A DNA stretch of 64,000 bases from a virus. The position numbers and the translations under genes were made by a program. This document shows positions 55,635 to 63,608 of the stretch, in pieces (positions within the stretch are counted from its first letter, which is position 1; the number at the start of each line of letters is the position of its first letter). The stretch lies in the IMG/VR virus record IMGVR_UViG_3300035698_007281, positions 1 through 64,000 of that record. The stretch is one strand, 5' to 3'. The notes beneath the pieces are model-generated. The model ran no database searches. It saw only the letters and a program-made list of their open reading frames with translations, and was not told the origin of the DNA.

Positions 55635-56189
55635 ATGACGAAACACAAGGCCAGGAATTGTAAAGAATGTTTGGTTTCTTATACACCAACGACGGGCAAT
55701 CAAAAGTACTGTGTCGATTGTGGGGAAGAGGCCCAGAAGGTCAAGTCCAAGGAGTGGCACGCCGAATCTTACGCCAACCTGACCCCCAAGGAGAGAGAAG
55801 CCCGGTTGGCCTACTGCAGGGAGTACGATGCCAAACGAAAGGCCAACATGACCCCCAAGGAGAGAGAAGCCCAGAAGGTTAAGAGGCGGAAAACAAATAG
55901 GGCTGCAAGAAGCAAGACCCTCCGGTTCGATATCCTTGAACGTGACAACTTCACCTGTCAATACTGTGGATGGCAACCCGGCCACGGAGGGGGCCGCCGC
56001 CTCGAAGTGGACCATCGGGATCCCCTGGCCGGTAAGAAGAGGCGATACTCCAAGGACGATCTCGTGACGGCGTGTAGTGAATGCAACGGCGGGAAGTCCG
56101 ATAAGTTCCTGACTCCCAGAGAGTGTTGTGGGTTGTCGTTCACCCGAGGCCGGGACTTCATCACGCATCGGGCCGAGGCCCACACATAG
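55635..56189 (+). CDS. HNH endonuclease 3, free-standing
   Basis: 184 residues from ATG 55635. N-terminal zinc site ARNCKECLVSYTPTTGNQKY with CVDC, a Lys/Arg-rich linker containing two NxTPKEREAxxxxxR repeats, and an HNH core FTCQYCGWQPG, RRLEVDHRDPLAG, LVTACSECNGGKSDK. A TATACT -10 element lies at 55582-55587. It is in an intergenic position and does not interrupt a gene. Resembles mobile homing endonucleases of phages. Confidence 0.8.
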   Translation: MTKHKARNCKECLVSYTPTTGNQKYCVDCGEEAQKVKSKEWHAESYANLTPKEREARLAYCREYDAKRKANMTPKEREAQKVKRRKTNRAARSKTLRFDILERDNFTCQYCGWQPGHGGGRRLEVDHRDPLAGKKRRYSKDDLVTACSECNGGKSDKFLTPRECCGLSFTRGRDFITHRAEAHT

Positions 56190-56237
56190 AAAAACTTCGA
56201 TGAACCCCCTGAGGCTTTGCTATATTAAGGAAAAACA

Positions 56238-56363
56238 ATGGCCCTGATCCTGATGGCTATACTATCACTGAAGCCGGTGGCCTGGACCGAAGGCGATAAG
56301 ACGTTCCTGGTCTACCATACTGACATCCCCCGGCTGGTCGAACTGAAGGAGACTCAACAATGA
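56238..56363 (+). CDS. Small hydrophobic-start peptide, unknown
   Basis: 41 residues (MALILMAILSLKPVAWTEGD onward, ending LVELKETQQ). Preceded by a TATATT -10 and AAGGAAAA. Its last 34 bases lie in a 41-bp direct repeat that recurs at 57749-57789. The N-terminus resembles that of the next tiny ORF (M-x-LIL-x-x-I-x-SLKP). Unknown. Confidence 0.4.
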   Translation: MALILMAILSLKPVAWTEGDKTFLVYHTDIPRLVELKETQQ

Positions 56364-56370
56364 ACCTGAT
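56330..56370 (+). repeat. 41-bp direct repeat, left copy
   Basis: Identical to 57749-57789 (begins CCGGCTGGTCGAACTGAAGG). It contains an RBS (AAGGAG) and the start codon with the first codons (ATG AAC CTG AT) of the gene at 57779. The two copies bracket a 1.4-kb segment. Confidence 0.9.
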
Positions 56371-56434
56371 TCTCTGGATGATATTCTCACTGAAGCCGCA
56401 GCCCGCGAGGCGAAGGGAGAACTCACATGACTGA
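56360..56434 (+). CDS. Tiny ORF at duplicated start site, possibly vestigial
   Basis: 24 residues (MNLILWMIFSLKPQPARRRE onward). Its RBS and first codons are the left copy of the 41-bp repeat, so it may be the truncated start of the gene now at 57779, split by the inserted cassette. Alternatively it is a duplicate of the 56238 peptide start. Confidence 0.3.
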   Translation: MNLILWMIFSLKPQPARRRENSHD

Positions 56435-57167
56435 CCAGACACCCCCGGCGAGCAACTGCCCGAAGTGCGGGGCGGGGAGACGAAAGCTCGATAAACACGA
56501 GAAGGAGAACCGCCGCCTCCACCGGCAACTATCCCAGGCCCAGGCCGAGATCGAGCGGATGCGTGTCGCGATTGAGATACAGCGGGACGCGATTGAGATA
56601 CGCAATGGCGACCTGGGCACGGCCCAGGCCCGCATCGCCGAACTGGAGGCCGAGCTAGCCCCTCGCCAGGTCGAGTGCCAGCACGCGGCAGGCGTGACGC
56701 ACGACGCCACTGGTATCCCGTGCGTGTGGTGCGAGGTGGAGAGTCTGGAAGCTGACGCGAAATCCCGCGACGTGATCGAGAAGGCCCAGGCCGAACGAGC
56801 GAAGAGGTTGATGGCCAAACTCGCCACGGCCCGGCGGGATGCGTTGGCCGTCTACATCCAGGAGCAGAGGGCATGGAGCGAGCGAACCTTTGGGCCTGGA
56901 ATGCGGACGATTGGTTTGACTCGACACATCCGGAAGGAGTTAATCGAAATCGCAGCAGACCCGCACGACGTGACCGAATGGATTGACGTTGTGATTCTGG
57001 CACTGGATGGGGCGTGGCGATGCGGTAAGACGCCTAAAGAAGTCGCCCTTGCTATGCTGGCAAAACAGGCAGTGAACTTCGCCCGTGAGTGGCCGCCGCC
57101 TGGGCCAGACGACGAACCCAGCGAGCATGTCCGCGACCTCGTGGGGAAGGAGCGCACTGATGATTGA
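56427..57167 (+). CDS. DUF550/MazG-like nucleotide pyrophosphohydrolase with N-terminal coiled coil
   Basis: 246 residues. N-terminal zinc-like ASNCPKCGAGRRK and a coiled coil (ENRRLHRQLSQAQAEIERMR). The C-terminal 95 (RTFGPGMRTIGLTRHIRKEL, IEIAADPHDVTEWIDVVILA, LDGAWRCGKTPKEVALAMLA) match the DUF550 dATP/dGTP pyrophosphohydrolase group of the MazG-like superfamily (E-x-x-E and E-x-x-D metal ligands). It would cleave dNTPs. It lies in the direct-repeat-flanked cassette and uses codons unlike its neighbours (more GCG and CGC). Confidence 0.7.
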   Translation: MTDQTPPASNCPKCGAGRRKLDKHEKENRRLHRQLSQAQAEIERMRVAIEIQRDAIEIRNGDLGTAQARIAELEAELAPRQVECQHAAGVTHDATGIPCVWCEVESLEADAKSRDVIEKAQAERAKRLMAKLATARRDALAVYIQEQRAWSERTFGPGMRTIGLTRHIRKELIEIAADPHDVTEWIDVVILALDGAWRCGKTPKEVALAMLAKQAVNFAREWPPPGPDDEPSEHVRDLVGKERTDD

Positions 57168-57282
57168 GGCGCTACTCGTAGGCATAATACTCCAGATCTT
57201 CACCGTTGCTGTCTGCTTGACTGGTATCGCGAAGCCGTTGTCCCGTATCGCCGACGCGCTTGAGCGGAAGGAGAAGCCATGA
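57160..57282 (+). CDS. Single-pass membrane peptide
   Basis: 40 residues: MIEALLVGIILQIFTVAVCL is a membrane helix, then a basic amphipathic tail (GIAKPLSRIADALERKEKP). AAGGAG precedes ATG 57160 and it overlaps both neighbours by 8 and 4 bases. Unknown. Confidence 0.55.
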   Translation: MIEALLVGIILQIFTVAVCLTGIAKPLSRIADALERKEKP

Positions 57283-57668
57283 CCCCCGACCAGGTACAGG
57301 CCCGCTGGGACCGACAGACCGACGCCGAGAACAACGCCGACGTGGCCTTGAGGGTGATGGGGTGGCGAACGCGAGAGGTATTCGGGACCGTACTCGGATG
57401 GGAGTCTCCGCTAGGCGTCAAGCAGACGTACCCATCTCACTACACCACCGACCACAACCACGCCCACGAGGCCCTGGCGACGTTCTCTGGGGAAGGCTGG
57501 ATGTGGTTCGTGTCACAGGGCGGCTGTAGCATCCACCGTGGCATTGAGCTATCGCCGGGTGACTGGGATGAGGATTGGGTGGTCCGGGCAAAACTCGCCG
57601 TCACCCCCGCCGCGATCTCCCTCGCCTGCCTCATGGCGATGGAGTGTGAGGAGAACGCCGATTACTGA
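57279..57668 (+). CDS. Protein resembling small phage ABA-sandwich proteins
   Basis: 129 residues. YPSHYTTDHNHAHEALATFS then GWMWFVSQGGCSIHRGIELS follows the pattern of small phage proteins with a Y-S/T-T-D-x-x-A-A-x-E-v motif; the C-terminal CLMAMECEENADY matches their R-A-x-C-x-A-A-L-x-A type tail. Coupled to the upstream gene by ATGA. Role unknown. Confidence 0.5.
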   Translation: MTPDQVQARWDRQTDAENNADVALRVMGWRTREVFGTVLGWESPLGVKQTYPSHYTTDHNHAHEALATFSGEGWMWFVSQGGCSIHRGIELSPGDWDEDWVVRAKLAVTPAAISLACLMAMECEENADY

Positions 57669-57748
57669 ACACCCGATACTGTTTTCCGCCCCGAATGACG
57701 AGCCCGGCGTGTGGCACAACGCGATCCCCGCCTACACCACCACCTGGT

Positions 57749-57789
57749 CCGGCTGGTCGAACTGAAGGAGACTCAACAATGAACCTGAT
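57749..57789 (+). repeat. 41-bp direct repeat, right copy
   Basis: Identical to 56330-56370. Provides the RBS and start codon of the gene at 57779. See the left copy. Confidence 0.9.
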
Positions 57790-58183
57790 CTGGAAACGAT
57801 TCCGAACTGCCCGCCGGGTACTCGCCATCCTGGCCGTCGTATACATCCTGACCCTGATCGTCATGTCGGCCGGGTGTCATCCCGACCAGGGAATGACCTG
57901 GATCTCGGTCCGGGTGTCCGAGAACCCGGTACTGGTCAGGAAGACCATGGACGCCGACCGGGTGATCTTCAGCGCCGAGTACGCTGGGAGGATCGTGTCC
58001 ATGACAATGATGGGTGACGAACGCGCCGCCCTCTTCGCCGCCTCGGTCAAACCGGGAGACTGGGTGGTCGTCCGGGTGTACACCTCGGATCTAGGCAAGG
58101 GCAAGACCGAGTTTAACGCCTACGGGTTCCGCCGGATGATGCCCTCGGAGACTCAACCCACCACCCAGGAGACCGAACAATGA
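57779..58183 (+). CDS. Membrane-anchored or lipoprotein-like small protein
   Basis: 134 residues. ARRVLAILAVVYILTLIVMS then AGCHPDQG suggests a signal with a possible lipoprotein Cys. The rest is beta-rich (TWISVRVSENPVLVRKTMDA; GRIVSMTMMGDERAALFAAS). Its start lies in the right 41-bp repeat. Coupled to the next gene (ATGA). Unknown. Confidence 0.55.
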   Translation: MNLIWKRFRTARRVLAILAVVYILTLIVMSAGCHPDQGMTWISVRVSENPVLVRKTMDADRVIFSAEYAGRIVSMTMMGDERAALFAASVKPGDWVVVRVYTSDLGKGKTEFNAYGFRRMMPSETQPTTQETEQ

Positions 58184-58392
58184 ACCCCATTATGAAGAGA
58201 CGCCTGGAGCGGTACAAGACGAACCACCCGATCACAAACAAACCGATCAAGCCCACGGCCGACCTGTCCGAGGTTCAGTTGTTGGGCCTACTCCTGAAGG
58301 AGGCCCGATTCACCAATGCCCTGATCACGGCCTACATCGCCCTGTTCCTCCTCAGTGCCGCCGCTATGGCCGCCTGGGTGGCCTGGAGTTGA
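58180..58392 (+). CDS. Small membrane protein
   Basis: 70 residues, basic N-terminus (MKRRLERYKTNHPITNKPIK) and a C-terminal membrane helix (ALITAYIALFLLSAAAMAAW). Overlaps the preceding stop as ATGA. Tail-anchored topology; unknown function. Confidence 0.6.
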   Translation: MNPIMKRRLERYKTNHPITNKPIKPTADLSEVQLLGLLLKEARFTNALITAYIALFLLSAAAMAAWVAWS

Positions 58393-58396
58393 ACCA

Positions 58397-58714
58397 ATGC
58401 CCTATGTGACCGGAGACGGTGTTGAGATCACCATCGGCCTCACGGTGTGGTTCCACACCACCTCTTGGACGGGCAAGGATCTGAGGCAAGGGCGAGTCAT
58501 GGAGATTGGCCAACCTCACTGGGCCAAGGAACCGATGGCCAAGGTCTCCAACTCCGGAGAAGCCGGGTTCCCGTCCTGGTGCGACATGGAGTGGATCTTC
58601 TTTGACAAGGACAAGACAACGAACTGGTACGATGAACTCCCGTTCGAGGACTTCGAGGAGATCCAACCCAACGACACGTTGATCGCTAATTCGTTTTTTC
58701 GTATCTTCCCCTGA
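58397..58714 (+). CDS. Protein of unknown function
   Basis: 105 residues from ATG 58397. DGVEITIGLTVWFHTTSWTG and the acidic, aromatic C-terminus (NWYDELPFEDFEEIQPN). No motif recognised. It follows the previous stop by four bases. Confidence 0.5.
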   Translation: MPYVTGDGVEITIGLTVWFHTTSWTGKDLRQGRVMEIGQPHWAKEPMAKVSNSGEAGFPSWCDMEWIFFDKDKTTNWYDELPFEDFEEIQPNDTLIANSFFRIFP

Positions 58715-58729
58715 GAGGTTTACTGGACA

Positions 58730-59008
58730 ATGAACGACAAGGATCTGATCAAGAAGTTGGCCCTATGCTTGCGGGAACTGACCGGAAGCTACAAGGACGC
58801 TGTGTCAGTGGGAACGGGTGGCCTGATGGATCTCCTGGTGTGTGGGGAGGATGTCAAGACCGCCTTCCACCTGATCAAGGAAGCCGAAGCCAATGAACCC
58901 GACGAGGTTCTCACAAGTTGTCCGAAATGTGCGAGTTGGAGTTGGGTGAGGAAAGATCGCCCCCGGCCATGTGATTCTACCTACTGCCTGAGGGCCAACT
59001 CTAAATGA
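58730..59008 (+). CDS. Small protein upstream of terminase, with Cys knuckle
   Basis: 92 residues: helical start (DLIKKLALCLRELTGSYKDA), then SCPKCASWSWVRKDRPRPCD and YCLRANSK, a possible zinc site. Its stop overlaps the terminase ATG (ATGA). A small terminase subunit is expected about here, but the sequence lacks a clear HTH, so this is not claimed. Confidence 0.5.
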   Translation: MNDKDLIKKLALCLRELTGSYKDAVSVGTGGLMDLLVCGEDVKTAFHLIKEAEANEPDEVLTSCPKCASWSWVRKDRPRPCDSTYCLRANSK

Positions 59009-60339
59009 ACACCATCGAGATACCCTACACGCCCCACGCCCAACAAATGAAGGCCCACCAAGCCAAGGAACCGTACATCCTCTTCGGGGGTGCGGTAGGG
59101 GGAGGGAAGTCGGTGTGTCTGGTCAATGATGCCCTATACCGATCCATGTGGTGGTCAGGGAACCGGGTGGGTATATATCGTTGGGAGTACGCCTCATTCA
59201 TGAAGACCACCTTCAAGACCCTGGAGGAATGGGTCTTCGGTGTCCCCGGCCTCGTCACCTACCACAACGAACAGAAGAAGGTGATCCGCCTGTGTAACGG
59301 GTCAGAGATCTTTTATGGGGGCCTGAAGCCCTCCTCCATGGTATCAGGAGATCCCCTGTCCGTGGTCAAGTCCCTGGAACTGTCCACAGCGTATCTCGAC
59401 GAGGTCACCGACTTCCCCGAGAACGTGTATTCATTTCTCCCGGCCCGTGTCGGCCGTGTTAAGTGCATGAACTCCCGAACGGGCATCAGAGAGTTTCCTC
59501 CTGCAAGGATACTTGCGTCTTGCAACCCAGCCCTGGGGTGGGTCAAACTGAAGTGGGTTGATGAACCTGTATTAAAAGACCACGTATTTATTCCCTCGAA
59601 AGTCTCCGACAACCCCTATCTGACGAAGGAGTACGAGGAGCGGTTGAGAGAAACATGGTCATCAACCCCCATGGACCTGGAGCGGTATCTTGATGGATCC
59701 TGGGACGCTGTAATCGATTACGAGGCGGTCTGCCCTGCGCCCTGGTTGACCCGTGCGACCAAGTTGTCCTATAGGCCTACCCGTGGGGATGTGGTGGCCT
59801 TCGGTGTTGATGTGGGAGCGTATGGGAACGATAAGACCGTCGTGATCAAAAGGACAGGCCGAAAAGCGGAGATCCTCTACGAGGCCTCCTGTCAGTCAAC
59901 CACCAAGACTACCGCCGACATCGAGACCCTGGCCGGTATCCACAACCCATCCATCATCGTGGTCGATTCTATCGGTGTAGGCCAGGGCGTGTACGACTCC
60001 CTGAACGATGACGGGTATCCCGTCTTTGGGTTCATCGGTGGAGCGAAGGCCCGAGACCCTCGGTTCCTGAACCTTCGTGCTGAAACCTACTGGGGCTTCC
60101 GGAACATGTTGGAGAAGGGCCTCGTGGACATCCCGGCCTCGGCGGCCCTGATCAACGACATCGGTGTGATCAAGTACACAAGGAACGCTTCGGACCGGGT
60201 CATCCAGATCGAGTCCAAGGGGGGTATCAAGAAGCGCCTGGGCAAGTCCCCTGACTACGCCGATGCCCTGATCTACGCCTACTATGGTGAAGGTTTCGAG
60301 TATGGGATCGGTGGAGTGTTCGGGGCCAGTGAAGGATGA
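59005..60339 (+). CDS. terL: Terminase large subunit
   Basis: 444 residues. ATPase: PYILFGGAVGGGKSVCLVND (Walker A, 28-36), a Walker B in LSTAYLDEVTDFPE, and coupling motif ILASCNP. Nuclease: GVDVGAYGNDKTVV (first Asp, about 272), IIVVDSIGVGQGVY (second Asp) and KSPDYADALIYAYYG (third Asp). This is the complete two-domain packaging motor that cuts and translocates DNA. It starts in an ATGA overlap. Portal follows after about 1.5 kb of small genes. Confidence 0.92.
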   Translation: MNTIEIPYTPHAQQMKAHQAKEPYILFGGAVGGGKSVCLVNDALYRSMWWSGNRVGIYRWEYASFMKTTFKTLEEWVFGVPGLVTYHNEQKKVIRLCNGSEIFYGGLKPSSMVSGDPLSVVKSLELSTAYLDEVTDFPENVYSFLPARVGRVKCMNSRTGIREFPPARILASCNPALGWVKLKWVDEPVLKDHVFIPSKVSDNPYLTKEYEERLRETWSSTPMDLERYLDGSWDAVIDYEAVCPAPWLTRATKLSYRPTRGDVVAFGVDVGAYGNDKTVVIKRTGRKAEILYEASCQSTTKTTADIETLAGIHNPSIIVVDSIGVGQGVYDSLNDDGYPVFGFIGGAKARDPRFLNLRAETYWGFRNMLEKGLVDIPASAALINDIGVIKYTRNASDRVIQIESKGGIKKRLGKSPDYADALIYAYYGEGFEYGIGGVFGASEG

Positions 60340-60360
60340 ACCTGTGAAAGGAACAGAGCG

Positions 60361-60566
60361 ATGACGAAAACCGAACTGATTGTGGCCTCCACGAGGATCT
60401 GTGTCCGGTGTGGGGGAACGGGGTGGATCTCCAGGACGTGTACCGCTACGGTGGCCCCAGGCTGATCTTCCGCCTGGGTACGTTATGCGCCCAGGCCCCC
60501 AGGCCATGCCCCTGTGTGAGGACCAACCAGGGTGAATCCGAGGGGGATGTTTTCCAGGCCGGATAA
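60361..60566 (+). pseudogene. Small zinc-finger ORF with apparent -1 frame break
   Basis: ATG 60361 (AAAGGA upstream) opens MTKTELIVASTRICVRCGGT, a CxxCGGTG knuckle as in DnaJ-type zinc sites, but the frame ends at 60465. In the -1 frame, DLQDVYRYGGPRLIFRLGTL leads to CAQAPRPCPCVRTNQ and TAA at 60564, supplying the second Cys pair. So a frameshift near the G-run at 60412-60423 seems to split one gene; it could be a mutation, a sequencing error or programmed. Confidence 0.4.
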
Positions 60567-60582
60567 TAATTTGAGATTATCC

Positions 60583-60611
60583 TTGACATCCTGAGGGCCT
60601 TGGCCGATAAT
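60583..60611 (+). promoter_or_regulatory. Plus-strand copy of the sigma70 promoter cassette
   Basis: TTGACA (60583-60588), 17-bp spacer, GATAAT (60606-60611), then GCTTAC and ATGAGC. TTTGAGATTATCCTTGACAT closely matches the minus-strand copy at 17003-17031. It is the only copy found on the plus strand. Confidence 0.85.
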
Positions 60612-60662
60612 GCTTACATGAGCATTAACGAACACAATGAAACGCCCAAAGGAACCAAGGCC

Positions 60663-60950
60663 ATGAAACTGACCGACCTCGAAACCAAGATGATCCTGAA
60701 CATCGCCCTGAACAACTTCCAGGATGACCCCAACTACGCCAACCCCGTCTGGGCCGATTGCCTCGTCTTCGAGGGTCCATTCAACGAGATCAAGGACAAC
60801 CAGATCGGCGGGATCGTTTCCAGCCTGACCAAAAAGGGGCTCGCCAGGGCCGAAGGCGAGAACCGGGACGCCATCACCTCACTGACCGAAGCCGGACAGG
60901 CCCAGGCCAAGATCCTGGTCCCCGAGTTCCGGGCCTCCCTGGCCGTCTGA
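60663..60950 (+). CDS. Small protein, winged-helix-like, possible dual start
   Basis: 95 residues from ATG 60663 (AAAGGA nine bases upstream). MKLTDLETKMILNIALNNFQ, IKDNQIGGIVSSLTKKGLAR and DAITSLTEAGQAQAKILVPE look like a winged helix-turn-helix. An in-frame ATG at 60618, at the predicted first transcribed base, would add MSINEHNETPKGTKA. Possible small regulator expressed from an early promoter. Confidence 0.6.
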   Translation: MKLTDLETKMILNIALNNFQDDPNYANPVWADCLVFEGPFNEIKDNQIGGIVSSLTKKGLARAEGENRDAITSLTEAGQAQAKILVPEFRASLAV

Positions 60951-60983
60951 ACCTCCACACTGAACCTTCAAAGGGACACAACC

Positions 60984-61268
60984 ATGACCAACTCGACCTG
61001 GACCAACTACGCCGATCCCATCACCGAGGCCTTCCCCGCCGTCCACGGGTTCAAGGTCGTCCTCCTGTGTGGTGGCCGTCGTGACGTGGTCGTCGTGTCG
61101 TCCGGGGGTATCGAGTTCGATTACGAGGCCGTTGACGTGGCCGTTGCCGCCGGTCGCCTCGGCTACCCTGGCCAGGAGGTCAAGTGGGTCGAGATGTCCT
61201 CCGTTGGGACATGGTGTCCGACTGGTCACAATGCCAACGAGGAGGGGACGGCTATCTGGGCCGACTGA
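60984..61268 (+). CDS. Small early-type protein, unknown
   Basis: 94 residues (GFKVVLLCGGRRDVVVVSSG; YPGQEVKWVEMSSVGTWCPT). AAAGGGA before ATG. Same size class and RBS style as the minus-strand early genes. Followed by a strong terminator. No family recognised. Confidence 0.55.
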   Translation: MTNSTWTNYADPITEAFPAVHGFKVVLLCGGRRDVVVVSSGGIEFDYEAVDVAVAAGRLGYPGQEVKWVEMSSVGTWCPTGHNANEEGTAIWAD

Positions 61269-61295
61269 CCCCACGCAACCAGGAAACCAAACCCG

Positions 61296-61329
61296 CCCCG
61301 ACCCCCTGTGAATAGGGGGCCGGGGTTTT
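61296..61329 (+). terminator. Intrinsic terminator
   Basis: CCCCGACCCCC pairs with GGGGGCCGGGG (one A-C mismatch) around TGTGAATA, followed by TTTT. It ends the two-gene early unit started by the promoter at 60583 and separates it from the holin-like/portal genes. Confidence 0.8.
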
Positions 61330-61444
61330 GCTTTCCAGGGGGTAAGCAAACAACCACGGGCCAACCTCAACTCGGAACCCCCTCTTGTCCGATTGGAGGG
61401 ATAGGAAGGTCCGCAACCTGGACCCTACCAAAGGAGAACCCGAC

Positions 61445-61876
61445 ATGAACTTCCAGGCCCCCTGCAAGACAATCACCGTTGAGACCTCCAACAAGGAGAC
61501 CTTTAGCTTCACCCACCTCCTGATCAAGCTGACCTCTCGGAAGTTCCTGGTGGCCGTCGGTGTGTTGGTGGGTGGCCTGATCAAGGTCTTCACACGATCC
61601 AACGACCCCGAGAACATCGATCAGGTAGTGACCCTGACCTGCGCCGTGGGGGCTGCCATCGCCCCGATTGTCTACATCCTGGCCGAGGGCAAGGCCGACC
61701 GGGAACGGGAGCAGTACCTCCAGGAACATCAGGAGGACGTGGATCTCGACCTGAGTGATGGAGACCGGGAAGCCCTGGCCGCCGAACTGGGCCTCGGTGG
61801 TATCGAGCCGCCCCCCACTTGGGGTGGTCAGATTCCGCTGGGTGATGAACTCGACAAGGAACATCCCCCGGCCTGA
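61445..61876 (+). CDS. Holin-like membrane protein
   Basis: 143 residues. Two membrane helices, FLVAVGVLVGGLIKVF and VVTLTCAVGAAIAPIVYILA, separated by a short polar loop, and a long charged C-terminal tail rich in Glu/Asp. This is the layout of several phage holins. AAAGGAG precedes ATG 61445. No endolysin gene is adjacent, so the role is inferred; a head-associated membrane protein is an alternative. Confidence 0.5.
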   Translation: MNFQAPCKTITVETSNKETFSFTHLLIKLTSRKFLVAVGVLVGGLIKVFTRSNDPENIDQVVTLTCAVGAAIAPIVYILAEGKADREREQYLQEHQEDVDLDLSDGDREALAAELGLGGIEPPPTWGGQIPLGDELDKEHPPA

Positions 61877-61906
61877 ACCCCTACACTGAAACCCCCGAGG
61901 TAATAC

Positions 61907-63589
61907 ATGACCGACCGAACCCGCCTATCGAAAAACGCTCCTGTGGCCAAACGGAGGACGCCCTCCGATCAACCCGCCGCCGCCGATGCCCGAGAGGCCC
62001 TGAGGGTGATGGATCCGCCCTCGGCTGATGAACTCGAACACATCCTCGGCAACGTCTCCGACGAGGCCCTGGCCAAGGCGTCCATGTCCGCCGCCATCGC
62101 CGTACAGGGGATGTACGAGACCGGCAAGGCCCTCAAAAACCCTGAGACCGTTGAGGACTGGATCGCCCTGTACCATGACCACGTCTGGGCCTACGCTGGG
62201 ATCTACGCCATCGCCTCGACCATCTCCCGGCTGGAAGTCCAACTCTATCAGAAGCCGAAGAAGGGTCAACTCGACGAGGACGGCCAACCGGCCGGACCGA
62301 TCCGGATCTACGACCACCCGATCCTGGACCGCCTCCAGAAACCGAACGATTCCCAAACCGGGTACGACCTCATGGAGATGTTGGTGATCTACCTGGAGAC
62401 CGCCGGTGAGGGGTACTGGGAGGTGGTGTGGGGGCGCGAGGCCAAGGTCCAGGTCACAACCGGGAAGCGGATCGTCCCGAAGACCGGCCTGAACATCCCG
62501 ACCGAACTCTACAACATCAGGCCGTCCAGGATCACACCTCGGCCCGACAAGGCCGGGAAGGGTATCAAGGAGTATGTGTACCAACTGAAAATGTATGCCA
62601 AGAAACACGAGTTCTCCAGGGATCAGGTCATCCCATTCATGTACGCCAACCCCCTCCAGGACTGGGCCGGTCAAGGTTCACTGGAGGCCGCCGTGGATGA
62701 CCTCCGTGGCGACAAACAGATGGCCCAGTGGAACAACGATTTCTTCAAGAACGGGGCGACCCCCGAGGGGATCATCCGGACTGACCAAAACATGACCGTC
62801 AACGAACTGAAGGTCATCGGCGCGCAGATCCGCCAGTTCCTCAAGGGCAAGGGGCGGAACATCCTCCTCCTGACCAAAGGCCTGGAGTGGCAAACGATCT
62901 CTCTGGATCCGAAGGACGTGGACTTCCTGGAGGGGCGCAAAGCCAAGCGCGAGGCCATCCTGGCCTGTCTGGGTGTGCCTCCCTGCAAGGTCGGCCTCCT
63001 CGATTCGGCCAAGTACGACAACTACCGCCTCCAACTCTCCGCGTTCGCCCAGGACACCGTGATCCCGAAGGTCCGGAAACTGGAGAGCGTCTTCAACTGC
63101 TACCTCGCCCCCCTGTATTCTGTCGAGAAACTCCTCCCGCCTGGGTTCGCCGGGCTGACAGCAATCCAGCAAAAGACGGCCCTGACCAGGGCCAAGGAAC
63201 TCGCCCTCGTCGATGAAACGGACAACGCCACACACTACCTGACAATTGACGTGGGTCCGATCACTCGTGAGGACGAGGACAAGCTGACTGACCGGTTGGT
63301 CAAACAGATGGAGACCGGTCTGGTCACACCGGATGAGGCCCGCGAAGTCCTGGGCCGGAAGGCGTGGAAGGGCCAGAAGGGCGGGGACAAGTTCTACATG
63401 AAGACCACCCTTACCGAGGTGGGGACGGTTCCCGCCGGAGGGGAGACCGGGCTGGAAGGCCAAAGCGACATCATGTCCAAACGCCTGGAATCCCTGGAGC
63501 ATGGTCTGACCGAGGAACTGGGCCTGATCAAGGCGGAACTGATCGAGATCATCGCCGCCGAGGTGACCAGACGGGTCCGAGAGGCCTGA
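61907..63589 (+). CDS. Portal protein (HK97-like)
   Basis: 560 residues. VWAYAGIYAIASTISRLEVQ is the portal N-terminal stem pattern; then RIYDHPILDRLQKPNDSQTG, PSRITPRPDKAG with YVYQLKMYAKKHEFSRDQVI, and LEAAVDDLRGDKQMAQWNND with FFKNGATPEGIIRTDQNM, followed by REAILACLGVPPCKVGLLDS with YRLQLSAFAQDTVIPKVRKL. These are the conserved blocks of HK97-type portals. The ring forms the DNA entry vertex. About 60 residues longer at the C-terminus, with a coiled coil. Confidence 0.9.
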   Translation: MTDRTRLSKNAPVAKRRTPSDQPAAADAREALRVMDPPSADELEHILGNVSDEALAKASMSAAIAVQGMYETGKALKNPETVEDWIALYHDHVWAYAGIYAIASTISRLEVQLYQKPKKGQLDEDGQPAGPIRIYDHPILDRLQKPNDSQTGYDLMEMLVIYLETAGEGYWEVVWGREAKVQVTTGKRIVPKTGLNIPTELYNIRPSRITPRPDKAGKGIKEYVYQLKMYAKKHEFSRDQVIPFMYANPLQDWAGQGSLEAAVDDLRGDKQMAQWNNDFFKNGATPEGIIRTDQNMTVNELKVIGAQIRQFLKGKGRNILLLTKGLEWQTISLDPKDVDFLEGRKAKREAILACLGVPPCKVGLLDSAKYDNYRLQLSAFAQDTVIPKVRKLESVFNCYLAPLYSVEKLLPPGFAGLTAIQQKTALTRAKELALVDETDNATHYLTIDVGPITREDEDKLTDRLVKQMETGLVTPDEAREVLGRKAWKGQKGGDKFYMKTTLTEVGTVPAGGETGLEGQSDIMSKRLESLEHGLTEELGLIKAELIEIIAAEVTRRVREA

Positions 63590-63608
63590 TCTCCTGGAGA
63601 GACCCCCG

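Noticed and set aside
58730-59008. Small terminase subunit
   Set aside because: Position fits, but the protein has a Cys knuckle and no recognisable HTH, so the name was not assigned.
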